Positions 54,263 to 63,238 are shown, counted from the first letter of the stretch. The stretch: DNA of 64,000 nucleotides from Prevotella sp. (GCA_022771265.1 JALFCG010000136.1:1-64000); one strand, 5' to 3'. Notes: generated by a model from the letters alone, not told the origin. A program made the numbers and translations.

Positions 54263-56039
54263 CCGTGACCTTCCCCATCCCCTTATGCCCGGAGGCATCG
54301 TCAACCGTCAACACGATTCTCCACAAGCCTCCGGCCCACATCGACTCCATCATCGGGTCGAACTTTCCCTTCAGTGGCTCTATATACACACCGCTGACTG
54401 TCTTGTCAAACTCCATACGGCATGAGCCGATGACGATGCCGTCCTTGACAATCTTCGGTTCAACGGCAGCGATGAGCATCAGCCGCTGTTTTTCTCCTTG
54501 ACGTGAAAGGTCATAGTCTTCAACCACTTTCACTTCCCCCTTGCTGTTGATGCTCACGGTGCGCGTCCATCGTCTCACCCCGGCGCTGTCAGGATAAGCT
54601 CCCGCAATGTCCATGGTCAGCCTGCCTTTCTTGTAGATGACGTCGCGTGCGGCAAAATGCTTTCCTGCCATTTGGTCGCAGCCGTTGATTTGCGGTAGGT
54701 TGTGGTATGTCGACTGCATCGTCCAAATGTCGTAGCGCCCCTTGCCGAAAGTCTGTGAGGTATATTCTCCTACTCCTGGATCAGCAAGAATAGGTTTGCC
54801 TTCGTGATAGATGACAAAGCTGCCCACGTCGTTATGGTTGTGGCTCTCGTCGTTGTGGCCGCCCTTCATCGCCACGTACATTCCGTTTCTGCGTGCCGAA
54901 AAGATTTGTAGCCTTTGTAGCCATGTGTCCGCCATGTTCGGTTCTCGTGGTTCAACCTTACTAAAGTCGTCAAGCATAGAAAGGAAGGTGAGCTCGCGTC
55001 CAAGCGTCGGATAGTTGCCGCTTGTGTCGTACATCCTTGCCGCATCCTCCCAGAATCCCTTTTCTTTCGCAATATATGCCGCAAACTCCTGCATGGTCCT
55101 GTCGCCGGTTGTCACGCCGAAGGGATACATCACGTTAGGCTGCTGAACAAACCTGTTGCCGTGGGAGTCGGCGAAGTTCAGGCAGTATCCGTCGGCGATG
55201 TAAGTGGAATAGCAGTAAGCTCCCATACGGCAAATCTTATCGAAGTCGGCTGGAGCCTTTGCCACTGTCATGCAGTCGTGGAGCGAGGCGGCAGCGCGGT
55301 CCCAATAGGTCGGTCCCTCGTCGCATCCGCCGTCGTCGGGATAAGCCTTGACAAAGCATTCCATGGCAGCCTCAATCTGCTCCATTGCCTTATGGTAGCG
55401 GGCCGAGTCGTGCTCACACTCCTTGACCGCCACTGCCCAGTTGGAGCAAATCCAGGGATTCCAGTTCATTCCTGCCCGTTTCCACCAGTAGTCTGTCTCC
55501 ACGGCAGGCTTGAGTATTCTTCTTTCAATCTCCTTGTCTATCCGTTCGGCAATGATGGGTGAGAAAGCGTCGAGTTGTTCCCTCAGCGCCCTCTTTGTCC
55601 ATACGACGAGCCCCGCAGTCTCTGCGTTGAAGAGGTCAACGTTTTGGTCTTCGGGGCGCATCACCTTCGTGCCGTAATGGGCAGGCAGTCCCCACCACGT
55701 CTCCTCCAAGGTGCTTGTCAGTCCGTCGATGATGTCGCCCATGAACCGCCCTTTGCCTTCAGCCACCTCCGCCATGACGAGAGCTGCCAGCTGCCTGCGC
55801 TTGGCAAAGGTCTGCGCCTCAAAGCGTGTGCGGTTGCCGTTGGTCTTGAATTCGGCAAACGATGTTGCCGCCGGCGACAACCATGGCTTGCCGGCAAATG
55901 TTTCCCCGTATTTGATGTAGCTGTTTTTTACCGTGGGATGGTCTCCGAGGTTTTTCCTCACTTCGTCCATCAGATTGTCAGCGGTGGCTGTCAGTGCAGC
56001 AAGAGCCCAAAGTGTGAGAGTAATGAATAGTTTGTTCAT
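54228..56039 (-). CDS. Heparinase II/III-family exported protein
   Basis: A 603-residue protein with a signal peptide ending ALTATA. The N-terminal (alpha/alpha) toroid holds WNPWICSNWAVAV and GGCDEGPTYWDRAAASLHD; the C-terminal beta-sandwich contains GGHNDESHNHNDVGSFVIYHEGKPILADPG (motif of the Heparinase_II_III family, positions about 390-420). Family members are polysaccharide lyases of uronic-acid glycans (heparin, alginate) or related enzymes; His, Asn and Asp residues at the usual sites suggest activity. It stands alone, separate from the SusC/D locus, so its substrate is not indicated. C-terminal 35 bp overlap the convergent receptor gene. Confidence 0.85.
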   Translation of the reverse strand: MNKLFITLTLWALAALTATADNLMDEVRKNLGDHPTVKNSYIKYGETFAGKPWLSPAATSFAEFKTNGNRTRFEAQTFAKRRQLAALVMAEVAEGKGRFMGDIIDGLTSTLEETWWGLPAHYGTKVMRPEDQNVDLFNAETAGLVVWTKRALREQLDAFSPIIAERIDKEIERRILKPAVETDYWWKRAGMNWNPWICSNWAVAVKECEHDSARYHKAMEQIEAAMECFVKAYPDDGGCDEGPTYWDRAAASLHDCMTVAKAPADFDKICRMGAYCYSTYIADGYCLNFADSHGNRFVQQPNVMYPFGVTTGDRTMQEFAAYIAKEKGFWEDAARMYDTSGNYPTLGRELTFLSMLDDFSKVEPREPNMADTWLQRLQIFSARRNGMYVAMKGGHNDESHNHNDVGSFVIYHEGKPILADPGVGEYTSQTFGKGRYDIWTMQSTYHNLPQINGCDQMAGKHFAARDVIYKKGRLTMDIAGAYPDSAGVRRWTRTVSINSKGEVKVVEDYDLSRQGEKQRLMLIAAVEPKIVKDGIVIGSCRMEFDKTVSGVYIEPLKGKFDPMMESMWAGGLWRIVLTVDDASGHKGMGKVTVRVFPCPSRGC

Positions 56040-56081
56040 AGTTGTCTTGTTGTTTCGTTATTGTTGATGAGTAATTGCTTG

Positions 56082-56089
56082 CAAATGTA
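56082..56089 (-). promoter_or_regulatory. Promoter -7 element for heparinase-like gene
   Basis: TACATTTG on the minus strand, 42 nt upstream of the ATG at 56039. Confidence 0.5.
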
Positions 56090-56251
56090 CTACATTTTTC
56101 TCTTCTTTCCAAAAGTCATATATCAAAAAAGACGATTCTTATTATGCAGTTATGTTTTATTAACACAACGTAGCGCAAGAAATGTTTTCGGCTGCCGTTT
56201 ATGAGAGTGAAAAACACATTAAGTATTACATTCACTTTTAAGAAAAAAACC

Positions 56252-56890
56252 ATGAAGAAAAAGATTCAAACGGCGAGAGTGTTCGCAATGTTATTGTTTT
56301 TGGGATGTACAATCAGCCTCGCTTCATGCAGCGACGACGATGATGACGTGACTGTTCCTACAGAGATTACCACACAGACGATGTACGGTGACTACAAAGG
56401 AAGAATGACAACGGTAACAACCGTGACTGCCGAAGGAGAAGAGACGCCAGCCGGAGTGGAAGTAACCGCAAAGGTGGACAACGACACGGTGACCGTGGAG
56501 AAGTTCCCCGTTAAGGACATCGTCATGTCAATCATCAATGACGAGGAAGCGGCTGGCAGCATCGTTGAGGCATTGGGCGACATCAACTACAAAATAGGCT
56601 ACAAACCGGCACTCACTTCTGCAAACGACAGCATACTGATGGTTCTTGACCCAGAACCGCTAATGCTCAACCTTACCATACCGGCACAGTCTGAAAGCGA
56701 CGTTGACCAGACCCTTGTCATTGAGGTGAAGGTCGATGCTGGAGAAAATGCGGCATACAGCGTTGCCGACAAGAAACTGAAGTTCAGCATAACGGCAAGA
56801 AAAGTGCTCATTGGCGAAGGAGAGGAAAAGGTTGAACTGCCTGGTTTCACCCCCGCCATGTTCAGCTTCGACTTGAAGAAGACAAAATGA
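56252..56890 (+). CDS. DUF4840-like lipoprotein
   Basis: A 212-residue lipoprotein: signal ending SLASC (Cys near residue 28) followed by an Asp run (SDDDDDVTVP), a surface-export-like acidic start common in Bacteroidetes lipoproteins. The remainder is beta-rich: TMYGDYKGRMTTV, then repeated strands and FTPAMFSFDLKKTK at the end. It resembles DUF4840 proteins of Prevotella and Bacteroides as I recall; function unknown. I chose ATG 56252 because it yields the signal peptide; an ATG 17 codons upstream is less likely. Terminator follows at 56938-56973. Confidence 0.72.
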   Translation: MKKKIQTARVFAMLLFLGCTISLASCSDDDDDVTVPTEITTQTMYGDYKGRMTTVTTVTAEGEETPAGVEVTAKVDNDTVTVEKFPVKDIVMSIINDEEAAGSIVEALGDINYKIGYKPALTSANDSILMVLDPEPLMLNLTIPAQSESDVDQTLVIEVKVDAGENAAYSVADKKLKFSITARKVLIGEGEEKVELPGFTPAMFSFDLKKTK

Positions 56891-56937
56891 CGCTAATACC
56901 ATAATAAAACACACACATACTTAGTAAAAATCAACGA

Positions 56938-56973
56938 AGGCATGCTGAAGAGATTCAGCGTGCCTTTATTTTT
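56938..56973 (+). terminator. Terminator after the lipoprotein gene
   Basis: AGGCATGCTGAA / TTCAGCGTGCCT stem (one G-U pair) with loop GAGA, followed by TTATTTTT. Confidence 0.85.
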
Positions 56974-56983
56974 CCCGAAAATG

Positions 56984-57015
56984 TTTGGCGGTTTGTAACA
57001 AAAAGGTTAACTTTG
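56984..57015 (+). promoter_or_regulatory. Promoter of rmuC
   Basis: TTTG at 56984-56987, a 20-nt spacer and TAACTTTG at 57008-57015, with 47 nt to the ATG at 57063. Confidence 0.75.
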
Positions 57016-57062
57016 CAAGTCGATAAAGAATTATACATAAAGAACGATTAAATAATTGATAT

Positions 57063-58643
57063 ATGGAAATAGTCATCGGTATAATTGGCCTTGCAGTAGG
57101 CCTAGTGATAGGCATACTTGCCGCAAAAGCCCAGAAGAGCGCCCTTGAGGTTAAGGCTGACAGCCTTTCTGGCGAGATTGCCAGACTGAAAGAAGAACTT
57201 GCCGAGCAAAAGTCGGCATTGGACACCATTGCCGCTGAAAAACAGGCTCTCGCCACTAAGTGTGAGGTCTTGGCGACCCAAAAGGATAATGTAGAGGAAA
57301 AAGTAAGGGAAGAGGTGGAAAAGCACGCAAAAGACAGGAAAGAACAAGATGAGGCATTCGCAAAACAGTTGGTCACGCTCAAGGACGATTACGACCAAAA
57401 ATGCAAAGACCTTAAGGAACACCACGACAAGGAAATCGCGATGATTAACGACTCTCATCAGAAACTCTGCCAGGCTAAGGACGCGGAACATCAGACTGCC
57501 ATGGAGGCGCAGGAAAAACGTCACAACGAAGCCGTAGAGAGTATGAAGCAGGCCTTTACCGAAACCATCGACCACCTGAAGGCAAACCTTAAGGCTACCA
57601 CTGAGGAAATGCTGAAGTCGCGTCAGGCGGAGTTTACCGACATCAACCGCCAGAACATGCAGTCCATCGTCAACCCTCTCAACGAGACAATAGAGAAGAT
57701 GAAACAGGCAATGGACGGATATTCGAAGGAGCAGAACGAGTTCAGCGGCTCGATGAAGACAAGCATACAGACCATCATACAACAGACGGAGACGGCACGC
57801 CAGAGCGCCATTGAGCTCACCACAGCCCTCAAGCACGACACAAAGATGCAGGGCGACTACGGAGAGGCTATACTTGACGAGATACTCTCGAAGCAAGGCT
57901 TCACCGAAGGTGTCCACTACGAACTGCAATACGTGATGAAGGACGAGGCGGGCAGGGAACTCAAGGGCGACGACGGCAAGGGGCTGCGTCCCGACGTGCT
58001 GTTCCATCTCGACACCGTGCGCGATGTGATTATCGACTCTAAGGTCAATCTCACCGACTTCATCAACTTCGCCAACGCCGAGACTGCCGACGAACGCAAG
58101 GCCTGTCTCGAGCGGCACGTCAAGAGCATCGAGTCGCAGGTAAGGCTGCTCTCGCAAAAAAACTATTTCAAGTACCACAAGAAGACAAGTTCGCGCATGG
58201 ACTATGTCATAATGTTCGTACCCATCTCGGCCGCGTGGTGGGAAGCTCTTCGCTACAAGCCGAGCTTGTGGCGGGAGGCTATGGACAGCAATGTCTATAT
58301 CGCCGACGAGCAGACTCTCTTTGCCGCACTCCGCATCATCAAGCTCACATGGACACAGATTGCCCAGGTCAAGAGCCAGAAGGAAATATTCGACCTCGTC
58401 AACCAGATGATTGACCGGGTGGGGCAGTTCATGAAGTCCTACAAGACAATTGGCGACGCCATCGGCAAAGCCCAAGAGGCTTACGACAAGGGTTACGAGA
58501 AACTGACCCCTGGCGGACAAAGCATACTGACGACCACTACCAACCTGCTCAAGCTCGGCGGTCGTGACAGCAAGACCAACCCCGTTGCCAAATTCATCGA
58601 CATCGATGATATACCCGCACTTCCAGAACCAGCTGCTGAATGA
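57063..58643 (+). CDS. rmuC: DNA recombination protein RmuC
   Basis: A 526-residue protein with one N-terminal membrane helix (about residues 2-20, EIVIGIIGLAVGLVIGILAA), a long coiled coil (about 25-240) and the RmuC domain. The domain includes MQGDYGEAILDEILSKQGFTEGVHYELQY, RPDVLFHLDTVRDVIIDSKVNL and VIMFVPISAAWWEALRYKP. RmuC limits recombination at inverted repeats and is predicted to have a PD-(D/E)XK-nuclease-like core; the DSK here fits that. It is set next to the third copy of an inverted-repeat element, which may be chance. Monocistronic. Confidence 0.93.
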   Translation: MEIVIGIIGLAVGLVIGILAAKAQKSALEVKADSLSGEIARLKEELAEQKSALDTIAAEKQALATKCEVLATQKDNVEEKVREEVEKHAKDRKEQDEAFAKQLVTLKDDYDQKCKDLKEHHDKEIAMINDSHQKLCQAKDAEHQTAMEAQEKRHNEAVESMKQAFTETIDHLKANLKATTEEMLKSRQAEFTDINRQNMQSIVNPLNETIEKMKQAMDGYSKEQNEFSGSMKTSIQTIIQQTETARQSAIELTTALKHDTKMQGDYGEAILDEILSKQGFTEGVHYELQYVMKDEAGRELKGDDGKGLRPDVLFHLDTVRDVIIDSKVNLTDFINFANAETADERKACLERHVKSIESQVRLLSQKNYFKYHKKTSSRMDYVIMFVPISAAWWEALRYKPSLWREAMDSNVYIADEQTLFAALRIIKLTWTQIAQVKSQKEIFDLVNQMIDRVGQFMKSYKTIGDAIGKAQEAYDKGYEKLTPGGQSILTTTTNLLKLGGRDSKTNPVAKFIDIDDIPALPEPAAE

Positions 58644-58689
58644 CCGTTAATTACAAGTAGAGCCAACGGGAATTATTAATAACTCAACG

Positions 58690-59010
58690 GCATTAGCTAT
58701 GCCTCAGCCCGGTGATAAGTTATGACGGGCGATGGTCGTAGGTTAAGCCTCTGAGGGGAAGTGGATGGGGGAGCAAAGCGTAACTCGTAACAGTGTAACT
58801 GTAATTTTCATTCGATTTCCACACCTCCCCCTTCTTCTTCCACAGCTTAGCTTATTCTCTATTAGTATAATACTTATTGTTTATATATATTATAATATAT
58901 ATATAAACAATAAAATTCAACACCCTATATTTTCACCGTTCACTACTCCTCAGAGGCAACAAGTGAGATGTAACTGAAAATTACGAGTTACACTGTTACG
59001 CGTTACGCTT
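58690..59010. repeat. Palindromic GTAAC-array repeat element, copy 3
   Basis: Between rmuC and radC, in inverted orientation relative to copies 1 and 2. It begins with the end module shared with copy 1 (58690-58758, about 59 of 67 positions equal). A block with GTAAC units (58777-58810) is nearly complementary to 58975-59009, forming 34-35-nt inverted arms. Between them is an AT hairpin (58874-58913: arms of 17 bp, loop TATAAT). GCCTCTGAGG (58746-58755) and CCTCAGAGGC (about 58948-58957) form another inverted pair. No HU or smalltalk gene follows; the next gene is convergent radC. The unit sequence differs from copies 1-2, but the layout is the same. Confidence 0.8.
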
Positions 59011-59046
59011 CCGTGAAGGCGACATATTGTCTTAATAGAAGAAGGC

Positions 59047-59736
59047 CTACAATCTCCCTTCCTCGTGGTAGGAATAGTAGCGGCCGTCGGTGATGATGAG
59101 GTGGTCGAGGAAGAAGATGCGCATGAGCTTGCAGGCTTCCTTGACGCGGATGGTCAGACGGTCGTCGTCGCCGCTGGGACGGGCGTTGTTGCTGGGATGG
59201 TTGTGGCAGAGGGCGAGGACGGTGGCGTTGGAGAGTAAGGCTTGTTTTATTATCACGCGCACGTCAACGGCAGTCTCACTGATGCCGCCATGGGAGATGC
59301 GCATTTTCTTTATGAGCTTGAAGTTCTGATTCATGAGCAGTATCCATGCTTCCTCCACGTCAAGGTCTTGCATCAGAGGGTGCATGTGGTCGTAGATGGC
59401 GGCTGCCGAACTGAGGTCGGGCCTTTCTTCGGCTTTCTCCATTTGCCGACGCTTGCCGAGCTCGCATGCCGCAAGAATGGTTATTGCCTTTGCAGGGCCG
59501 ATGCCTTTGTAGGAGCACAGGTCGGGGATGGTTTTCTTGCCAAGGGTGTTGAGATTGTTGTTGCAGTCGTTGAGCAGGCGTTTCATCAGGTCAACGGCAC
59601 TCTCCTCTTGCGACCCTGAGCCAATGAGAATTGCCAGCAGCTCAGCGTTGCTGAGGGCTTCGGCCCCGAGCCTTTCGAGCTTTTCTCGCGGCATGTCTGC
59701 CTCGTCCCATTGCTTTATGGTCAGCTTCTCAGTCAT
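59047..59736 (-). CDS. radC: JAB-domain DNA repair protein RadC
   Basis: A 229-residue protein with a helix-hairpin-helix-like N-terminus (LERLGAEALSNAELLAILIGSG, LCSYKGIGPAKAITILAA) and a C-terminal JAB/MPN metal site (ISHGGISETAVDVR, HNHPSNNARPSGDD). The RadC family is ubiquitous but its DNA-repair role is doubtful; it may be a DNA-associated metalloprotease-like protein. Its ATG lies 8 nt inside the glycosyltransferase gene, so the two are translationally close; probable order efp-GT2-radC in one run. Confidence 0.93.
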   Translation of the reverse strand: MTEKLTIKQWDEADMPREKLERLGAEALSNAELLAILIGSGSQEESAVDLMKRLLNDCNNNLNTLGKKTIPDLCSYKGIGPAKAITILAACELGKRRQMEKAEERPDLSSAAAIYDHMHPLMQDLDVEEAWILLMNQNFKLIKKMRISHGGISETAVDVRVIIKQALLSNATVLALCHNHPSNNARPSGDDDRLTIRVKEACKLMRIFFLDHLIITDGRYYSYHEEGRL

Positions 59737-60775
59737 AGAAGGATTTCTCGAAGGCCTGGAACAGGTCTTTCTTCAGCACGCATCGTTTCCACCATGCCAC
59801 GATGAAGCCGAAGCCGTAGCCCATGAGCTGCACAAAGGCGGCACCGATGGAGATGAAGCCGATGGGGAGACTGCGGTTTTTGATGGCGGAGTCGGTGAAG
59901 ATGACGAGTGAGTAGATGATGATGGGGGCTATCGAGGCAAGCACAAAGAAGTACCAGCGGTAGAAGTCGTCGGGATTGCCGTAAACCATCATCACGCGTC
60001 CGAGGCAAGCCAGAAGGAACAGGAAAATCACTCCTACGGTGAAGACCATAGGCAGGAGATGGACAGCCTTGAGCGATTCGGGATAGAGCTTGTAGAGGTT
60101 GATGCGTGCTATTCCGCTGTTATAGACCTGGCGGAAGAACTTGCGCATGTCGGTACGCCGCTTGTGCCACACCCATGCCTCAGGGAACAGACGGCAGCGG
60201 CATCCTGCCTTGAAAATACGTATGGAGAAGTCGATGTCCTCGCCGAAGCGCATCTTGGAGAAGCCTCCAAGACGGAGATAGACATCGCGCCTTATGCCCA
60301 TGTTAAACGACCTTGGATAGAACTTGTCGAGCTTTTTCTTACCTCCGCGGATGCCTCCTGTGGTGAAGAAACTGGTCATGGAATAGCTTATCGCCTTCTG
60401 CGTCTCGGTGAATGAGTCATGGGCGCAGTCAGGTCCGCCAAAGGCATCGGCGGGTTCGCTTAGCAGCTCGTCGTCAACGGCCTTAAGATAGCCTTCCGGC
60501 AACACTACGTCGGAATCGAGCACTATAAGATATTCTCCCTTGGAGCGTTCCGCCCCATAGTTGCGACTCTGCCCGGGCCCTGAGTTTTTCTTGGCGAAAT
60601 ATTTCAAGTCGATTGTTCCGGAGTATTTGTCGCAAACGTCCTTGCAGGGTTTCTCCGACCCGTCTTCGACAATAATGACCTCGAAGTCCTTCACCGTCTG
60701 CCGGCAAAGACTCTCGAGCAGCTCGTCAACCTCGTCGGGACGATTGAATACAGGGACAATGACTGAGTATTTCAT
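59729..60775 (-). CDS. Family 2 glycosyltransferase with C-terminal membrane segments
   Basis: A 348-residue GT-A fold glycosyltransferase. SVIVPVFNRPDEVDELLESL starts the nucleotide-binding domain, VEDGSE and VLDSDVVLPEG supply the acidic residues (DxD at about 97-99), and ERSKGEYL and RFGEDIDFSIR carry the ED catalytic-type motif. Three or four hydrophobic segments (about 240-330) anchor it to the inner membrane. It probably adds a sugar to a lipid-linked or surface polysaccharide; the sugar donor is unknown. No neighbouring capsule genes. ATG 60775 was chosen; the frame is open 11 codons further. Confidence 0.88.
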   Translation of the reverse strand: MKYSVIVPVFNRPDEVDELLESLCRQTVKDFEVIIVEDGSEKPCKDVCDKYSGTIDLKYFAKKNSGPGQSRNYGAERSKGEYLIVLDSDVVLPEGYLKAVDDELLSEPADAFGGPDCAHDSFTETQKAISYSMTSFFTTGGIRGGKKKLDKFYPRSFNMGIRRDVYLRLGGFSKMRFGEDIDFSIRIFKAGCRCRLFPEAWVWHKRRTDMRKFFRQVYNSGIARINLYKLYPESLKAVHLLPMVFTVGVIFLFLLACLGRVMMVYGNPDDFYRWYFFVLASIAPIIIYSLVIFTDSAIKNRSLPIGFISIGAAFVQLMGYGFGFIVAWWKRCVLKKDLFQAFEKSFYD

Positions 60776-60783
60776 AGTGTTGT

Positions 60784-60817
60784 AAATGAAGAGTGAAGAA
60801 CTCTTCACCCTTCATTT
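60784..60817. repeat. GAAGA-type inverted repeat between efp and the glycosyltransferase gene
   Basis: AAATGAAGAGTGAAGA pairs with TCTTCACCCTTCATTT (one mismatch) around a 2-nt loop. It shares its unit sequence with the inverted repeat at 47900-48010. It lies between the efp stop and the glycosyltransferase start and may affect read-through. Confidence 0.8.
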
Positions 60818-60823
60818 TCTATA

Positions 60824-61390
60824 TTATTCTTTTACTCTCTGCAGGTAGCTGCCGTCGCGTGTGTCAACCTGAATGAGGTCGCCTTCGTTGATGAAGAGTG
60901 GCACGCGGATTTCAACACCGGTCTCGAGTGTGGCTGGCTTTGTGGCGTTAGTAGCGGTGTCGCCCTTTACTCCAGGCTCGCTGTGGGTGACGCGGAGATA
61001 GGTTTTGACAGGCATTTCCGCGTAGAGGATTGTGCCATCGGTAGTGTCGGTAACCACTTCTACGATGTCGCTTTCCTTCATGTACTCATGTCCAATGACC
61101 AAGTCGTTAGCGATAGGAATCTGCTCAAAAGTCTCCTGGTTCATGAAAATGCGTCCTGTTGGGTCCTCGTAAAGGTACTGGTATGGGCGACGCTCGATGA
61201 CAACGTCCTCGAGTTTGAATCCGACCTGGAAGGTGCGGTCGAGCACGCGGCCGTCGGTCACGTTCTTCAGCTTGGTGTTCATTACGGTGTTGCCTTTGCC
61301 TGGCTTTCTGTGCTGGAAATCGATACAAACCCAGATGCCGCCATCCATGCGGATTGCGGTTCCTTTCTTAATGTCTTGTGAATTAATCAT
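60824..61390 (-). CDS. efp: Translation elongation factor P
   Basis: A 188-residue three-domain protein that helps ribosomes through polyproline stretches. The tip loop KPGKGN carries Lys32, the residue modified in many bacteria (beta-lysylation, rhamnosylation of Arg, or others). Here it is Lys with no modification gene in the window. Domains II and III contain LEDVVIERRPYQYLYEDP and GVEIRVPLFINEGDLIQVDTRDG. It has its own promoter at 61459-61466, divergent from rpmH. Confidence 0.96.
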   Translation of the reverse strand: MINSQDIKKGTAIRMDGGIWVCIDFQHRKPGKGNTVMNTKLKNVTDGRVLDRTFQVGFKLEDVVIERRPYQYLYEDPTGRIFMNQETFEQIPIANDLVIGHEYMKESDIVEVVTDTTDGTILYAEMPVKTYLRVTHSEPGVKGDTATNATKPATLETGVEIRVPLFINEGDLIQVDTRDGSYLQRVKE

Positions 61391-61458
61391 ATACTTTATA
61401 TAACAGTTTTATTTTGAAATTTCAGCGCAAAATAACGCATTTCTTGCGTTTTCGGGTG

Positions 61459-61466
61459 CAAAGTTA
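61459..61466 (-). promoter_or_regulatory. Promoter -7 element for efp
   Basis: TAACTTTG on the minus strand, 68 nt upstream of the ATG at 61390. Confidence 0.6.
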
Positions 61467-61540
61467 CTGATTTTCTCGAAAAAAACATAAAAGTTTTAGC
61501 TAAAATTCATTTATTTCTTGGTTATTTCGAAAATTATGAG

Positions 61541-61548
61541 TACTTTTG
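61541..61548 (+). promoter_or_regulatory. Promoter -7 element for rpmH
   Basis: TACTTTTG with CTTG at 61517-61520 as an imperfect -33 (20-nt spacer), 46 nt before the ATG at 61595. Confidence 0.7.
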
Positions 61549-61594
61549 CACCCCAAAAGGATGGAAATAACAAAAAATTAAATAGTTTATAGCA

Positions 61595-61750
61595 ATGAAA
61601 AGAACATTTCAGCCACACAACAGAAGAAGAGTGAACAAGCACGGCTTCCGTGAGAGAATGGCTACAAAGGATGGACGTCGAGTATTGGCTTCTCGTCGTG
61701 CCAAGGGCCGCAAGAAGTTGACCGTTTCTGACGAGCACCACGGAAAGTAA
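61595..61750 (+). CDS. rpmH: 50S ribosomal protein L34
   Basis: A 51-residue very basic protein starting [20 protein letters not shown] and continuing [20 protein letters not shown], the unmistakable L34 sequence. A short C-terminal tail ([10 protein letters not shown]) extends beyond many homologues. In many bacteria rpmH lies next to rnpA; no rnpA is present here. Own promoter and a terminator at 61793-61821 make it a monocistronic unit divergent from efp. Confidence 0.98.
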   Translation: MKRTFQPHNRRRVNKHGFRERMATKDGRRVLASRRAKGRKKLTVSDEHHGK

Positions 61751-61792
61751 TCTTCCGTATTCCGTCAGAATACTGACGTCGAATCGAAAAAA

Positions 61793-61821
61793 AAGGCGAG
61801 GAGTGATCCCCGCCTTCTTTT
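61793..61821 (+). terminator. Terminator after rpmH
   Basis: AAGGCGAGGA / TCCCCGCCTT stem with one mismatch, loop GTGA, followed by CTTTT; preceded by an A-tract. Confidence 0.85.
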
Positions 61822-61948
61822 GTTTTATTGACTTACACCTTATTATATATAAATGAGATGGAAGTTTAACATTTTTTTCTTCGTCACGACGCAAGGTTTC
61901 GACATAAACACCGTTTAATTGGTGTAAACAATAAAAAACGGAGAAAAC

Positions 61949-62668
61949 ATGAGGAGAATAAAACATTTTATCTTTGCCATGATGGCACTGGCGACAGCTG
62001 CCTTCACGCTTCAGTCTTGTCTTGATGACGATGACGACAACTACATTAGTATTGACCCTGCCACCAGTGTAGGCGTAGTTACGCTGAAACCTGACACAGG
62101 TGATGGTTTCGGGTGGTACATCCAGCTAAGCGACTCAGATATTGTCACATGCTCGAACATCAAGGATTTCCCTTACGATAACAAAAAAGAATACAGGGCA
62201 TACATCTATTTCAAGTTCGACTCAGAACCGTCGATGACCGCTGATGTGAAAACTATCACCATCGCTCGCATCGACACCATCCTGACCAAGCAACTTGTGC
62301 CTGACCTCGCCGATCAGGAAGCCAACGACAAAGCCTACGGCAACGACCCTGTGGAAATAGTGAAGAGCCAACTGGAAACAACGGCTGAAGACGGGTACAT
62401 GACGTTGCGATTCCGCACCAACTGGCTTCCTGGAAGCACTCACAGGGTGAACCTCATGCGTGTGGATGACGAAGACGGGATGGCGACATTTGAGTTCCGT
62501 CACGATGCAGGAGGACATACGGCGGGGAACACCGCCGACGGCATAGTCGCCTTCTACCTTGACCTGGAGAAAGACATCGACCGGACTCCAAGGACTATAA
62601 AAATCAAGTGGAAATCGTTTACGGGAGCTAAATCACAGACATTCAAATATATACCGAGAAATGACTAA
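61949..62668 (+). CDS. NigD-like lipoprotein
   Basis: A 239-residue lipoprotein: signal ending TLQSC (Cys about residue 24) followed by an Asp-rich stretch (LDDDDDNY). The body shows NigD family features such as VVTLKPDTGDGFGWYIQLSD, a central EYRAYIYFKFD region and the C-terminal RFRTNWLPGSTHRVNLMR ... FEFRHDAGG. NigD proteins are Bacteroidales-specific; one is linked to outer-membrane vesicle production in B. thetaiotaomicron. The sigma gene starts immediately after the stop, so they form one operon. A transcriptional start was not found by motif. Confidence 0.85.
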   Translation: MRRIKHFIFAMMALATAAFTLQSCLDDDDDNYISIDPATSVGVVTLKPDTGDGFGWYIQLSDSDIVTCSNIKDFPYDNKKEYRAYIYFKFDSEPSMTADVKTITIARIDTILTKQLVPDLADQEANDKAYGNDPVEIVKSQLETTAEDGYMTLRFRTNWLPGSTHRVNLMRVDDEDGMATFEFRHDAGGHTAGNTADGIVAFYLDLEKDIDRTPRTIKIKWKSFTGAKSQTFKYIPRND

Positions 62669-63235
62669 ATGAACATATTTGGGCACAATAGTGAAAAATC
62701 CATGGCAGAAGGCATTCGCAAGGGTGACAACCAGGCGATGCGTGACTTCTATGCCCAATTCGGAGGATTGCTCACTGCTGCCTGCTCAAGATATGTAGTT
62801 AACGATGACGACGTGAAGGACGTGATGCAGGACGCTATGGTCAGCATCATCCAGAACATCGACAGCTTTACATACCATGGAAAAGGCTCGTTAAGGGCTT
62901 GGGCCACGAGAATCGTCGTGAACCAGGCCCTAAACTTCTTAAAATCCCGCAAACGCCTGCAAGATACTTTTGCTGACAAGGACATAGGAAACATCTCTTG
63001 TGCCGACGACGAACCGGACGTCGGGATGGTGCCGGAGGAAGTTATCCACGACATGATAAGCCGCCTGCCCGAAGGCTATAGGGTCGTGTTCAACCTCTAC
63101 GCCATAGAGGGTAAGAGCCACAAGGAAATAGCGGAGGCACTTGGAATCAAGGCAGACTCGTCAGCCTCGCAGTATCACAGGGCGAGAAACATGCTTGCAA
63201 GGGAAATAAGAAAATATAAACAGGAACAAACATAA
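62669..63235 (+). CDS. ECF RNA polymerase sigma factor
   Basis: A 188-residue sigma-70 factor. Region 2 is EGIRKGDNQAMRDFYAQFGGLLTAACSRYVVNDDDVKDVMQDAMVSI (positions about 12-58), region 4 is ISRLPEGYRVVFNLYAIEGKSHKEIAEALGIKADSSASQYHRARNML (about 130-178). The ATG directly follows the NigD stop, and the probable anti-sigma gene starts 3 nt after this stop. This is a NigD / sigma / anti-sigma operon; regulated genes unknown. Confidence 0.93.
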   Translation: MNIFGHNSEKSMAEGIRKGDNQAMRDFYAQFGGLLTAACSRYVVNDDDVKDVMQDAMVSIIQNIDSFTYHGKGSLRAWATRIVVNQALNFLKSRKRLQDTFADKDIGNISCADDEPDVGMVPEEVIHDMISRLPEGYRVVFNLYAIEGKSHKEIAEALGIKADSSASQYHRARNMLAREIRKYKQEQT

Positions 63236-63238
63236 CAA

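Noticed and set aside
57102..58520. A 472-codon open frame on the minus strand opposite rmuC
   Set aside because: It lies entirely opposite a well-supported RmuC gene, has no recognisable domain, and open antisense frames are common at this base composition.
58644..59046. Insertion sequence or integrated element between rmuC and radC
   Set aside because: No transposase and no target-site duplication that I can see; radC is a normal chromosomal gene and not evidence of a mobile island.
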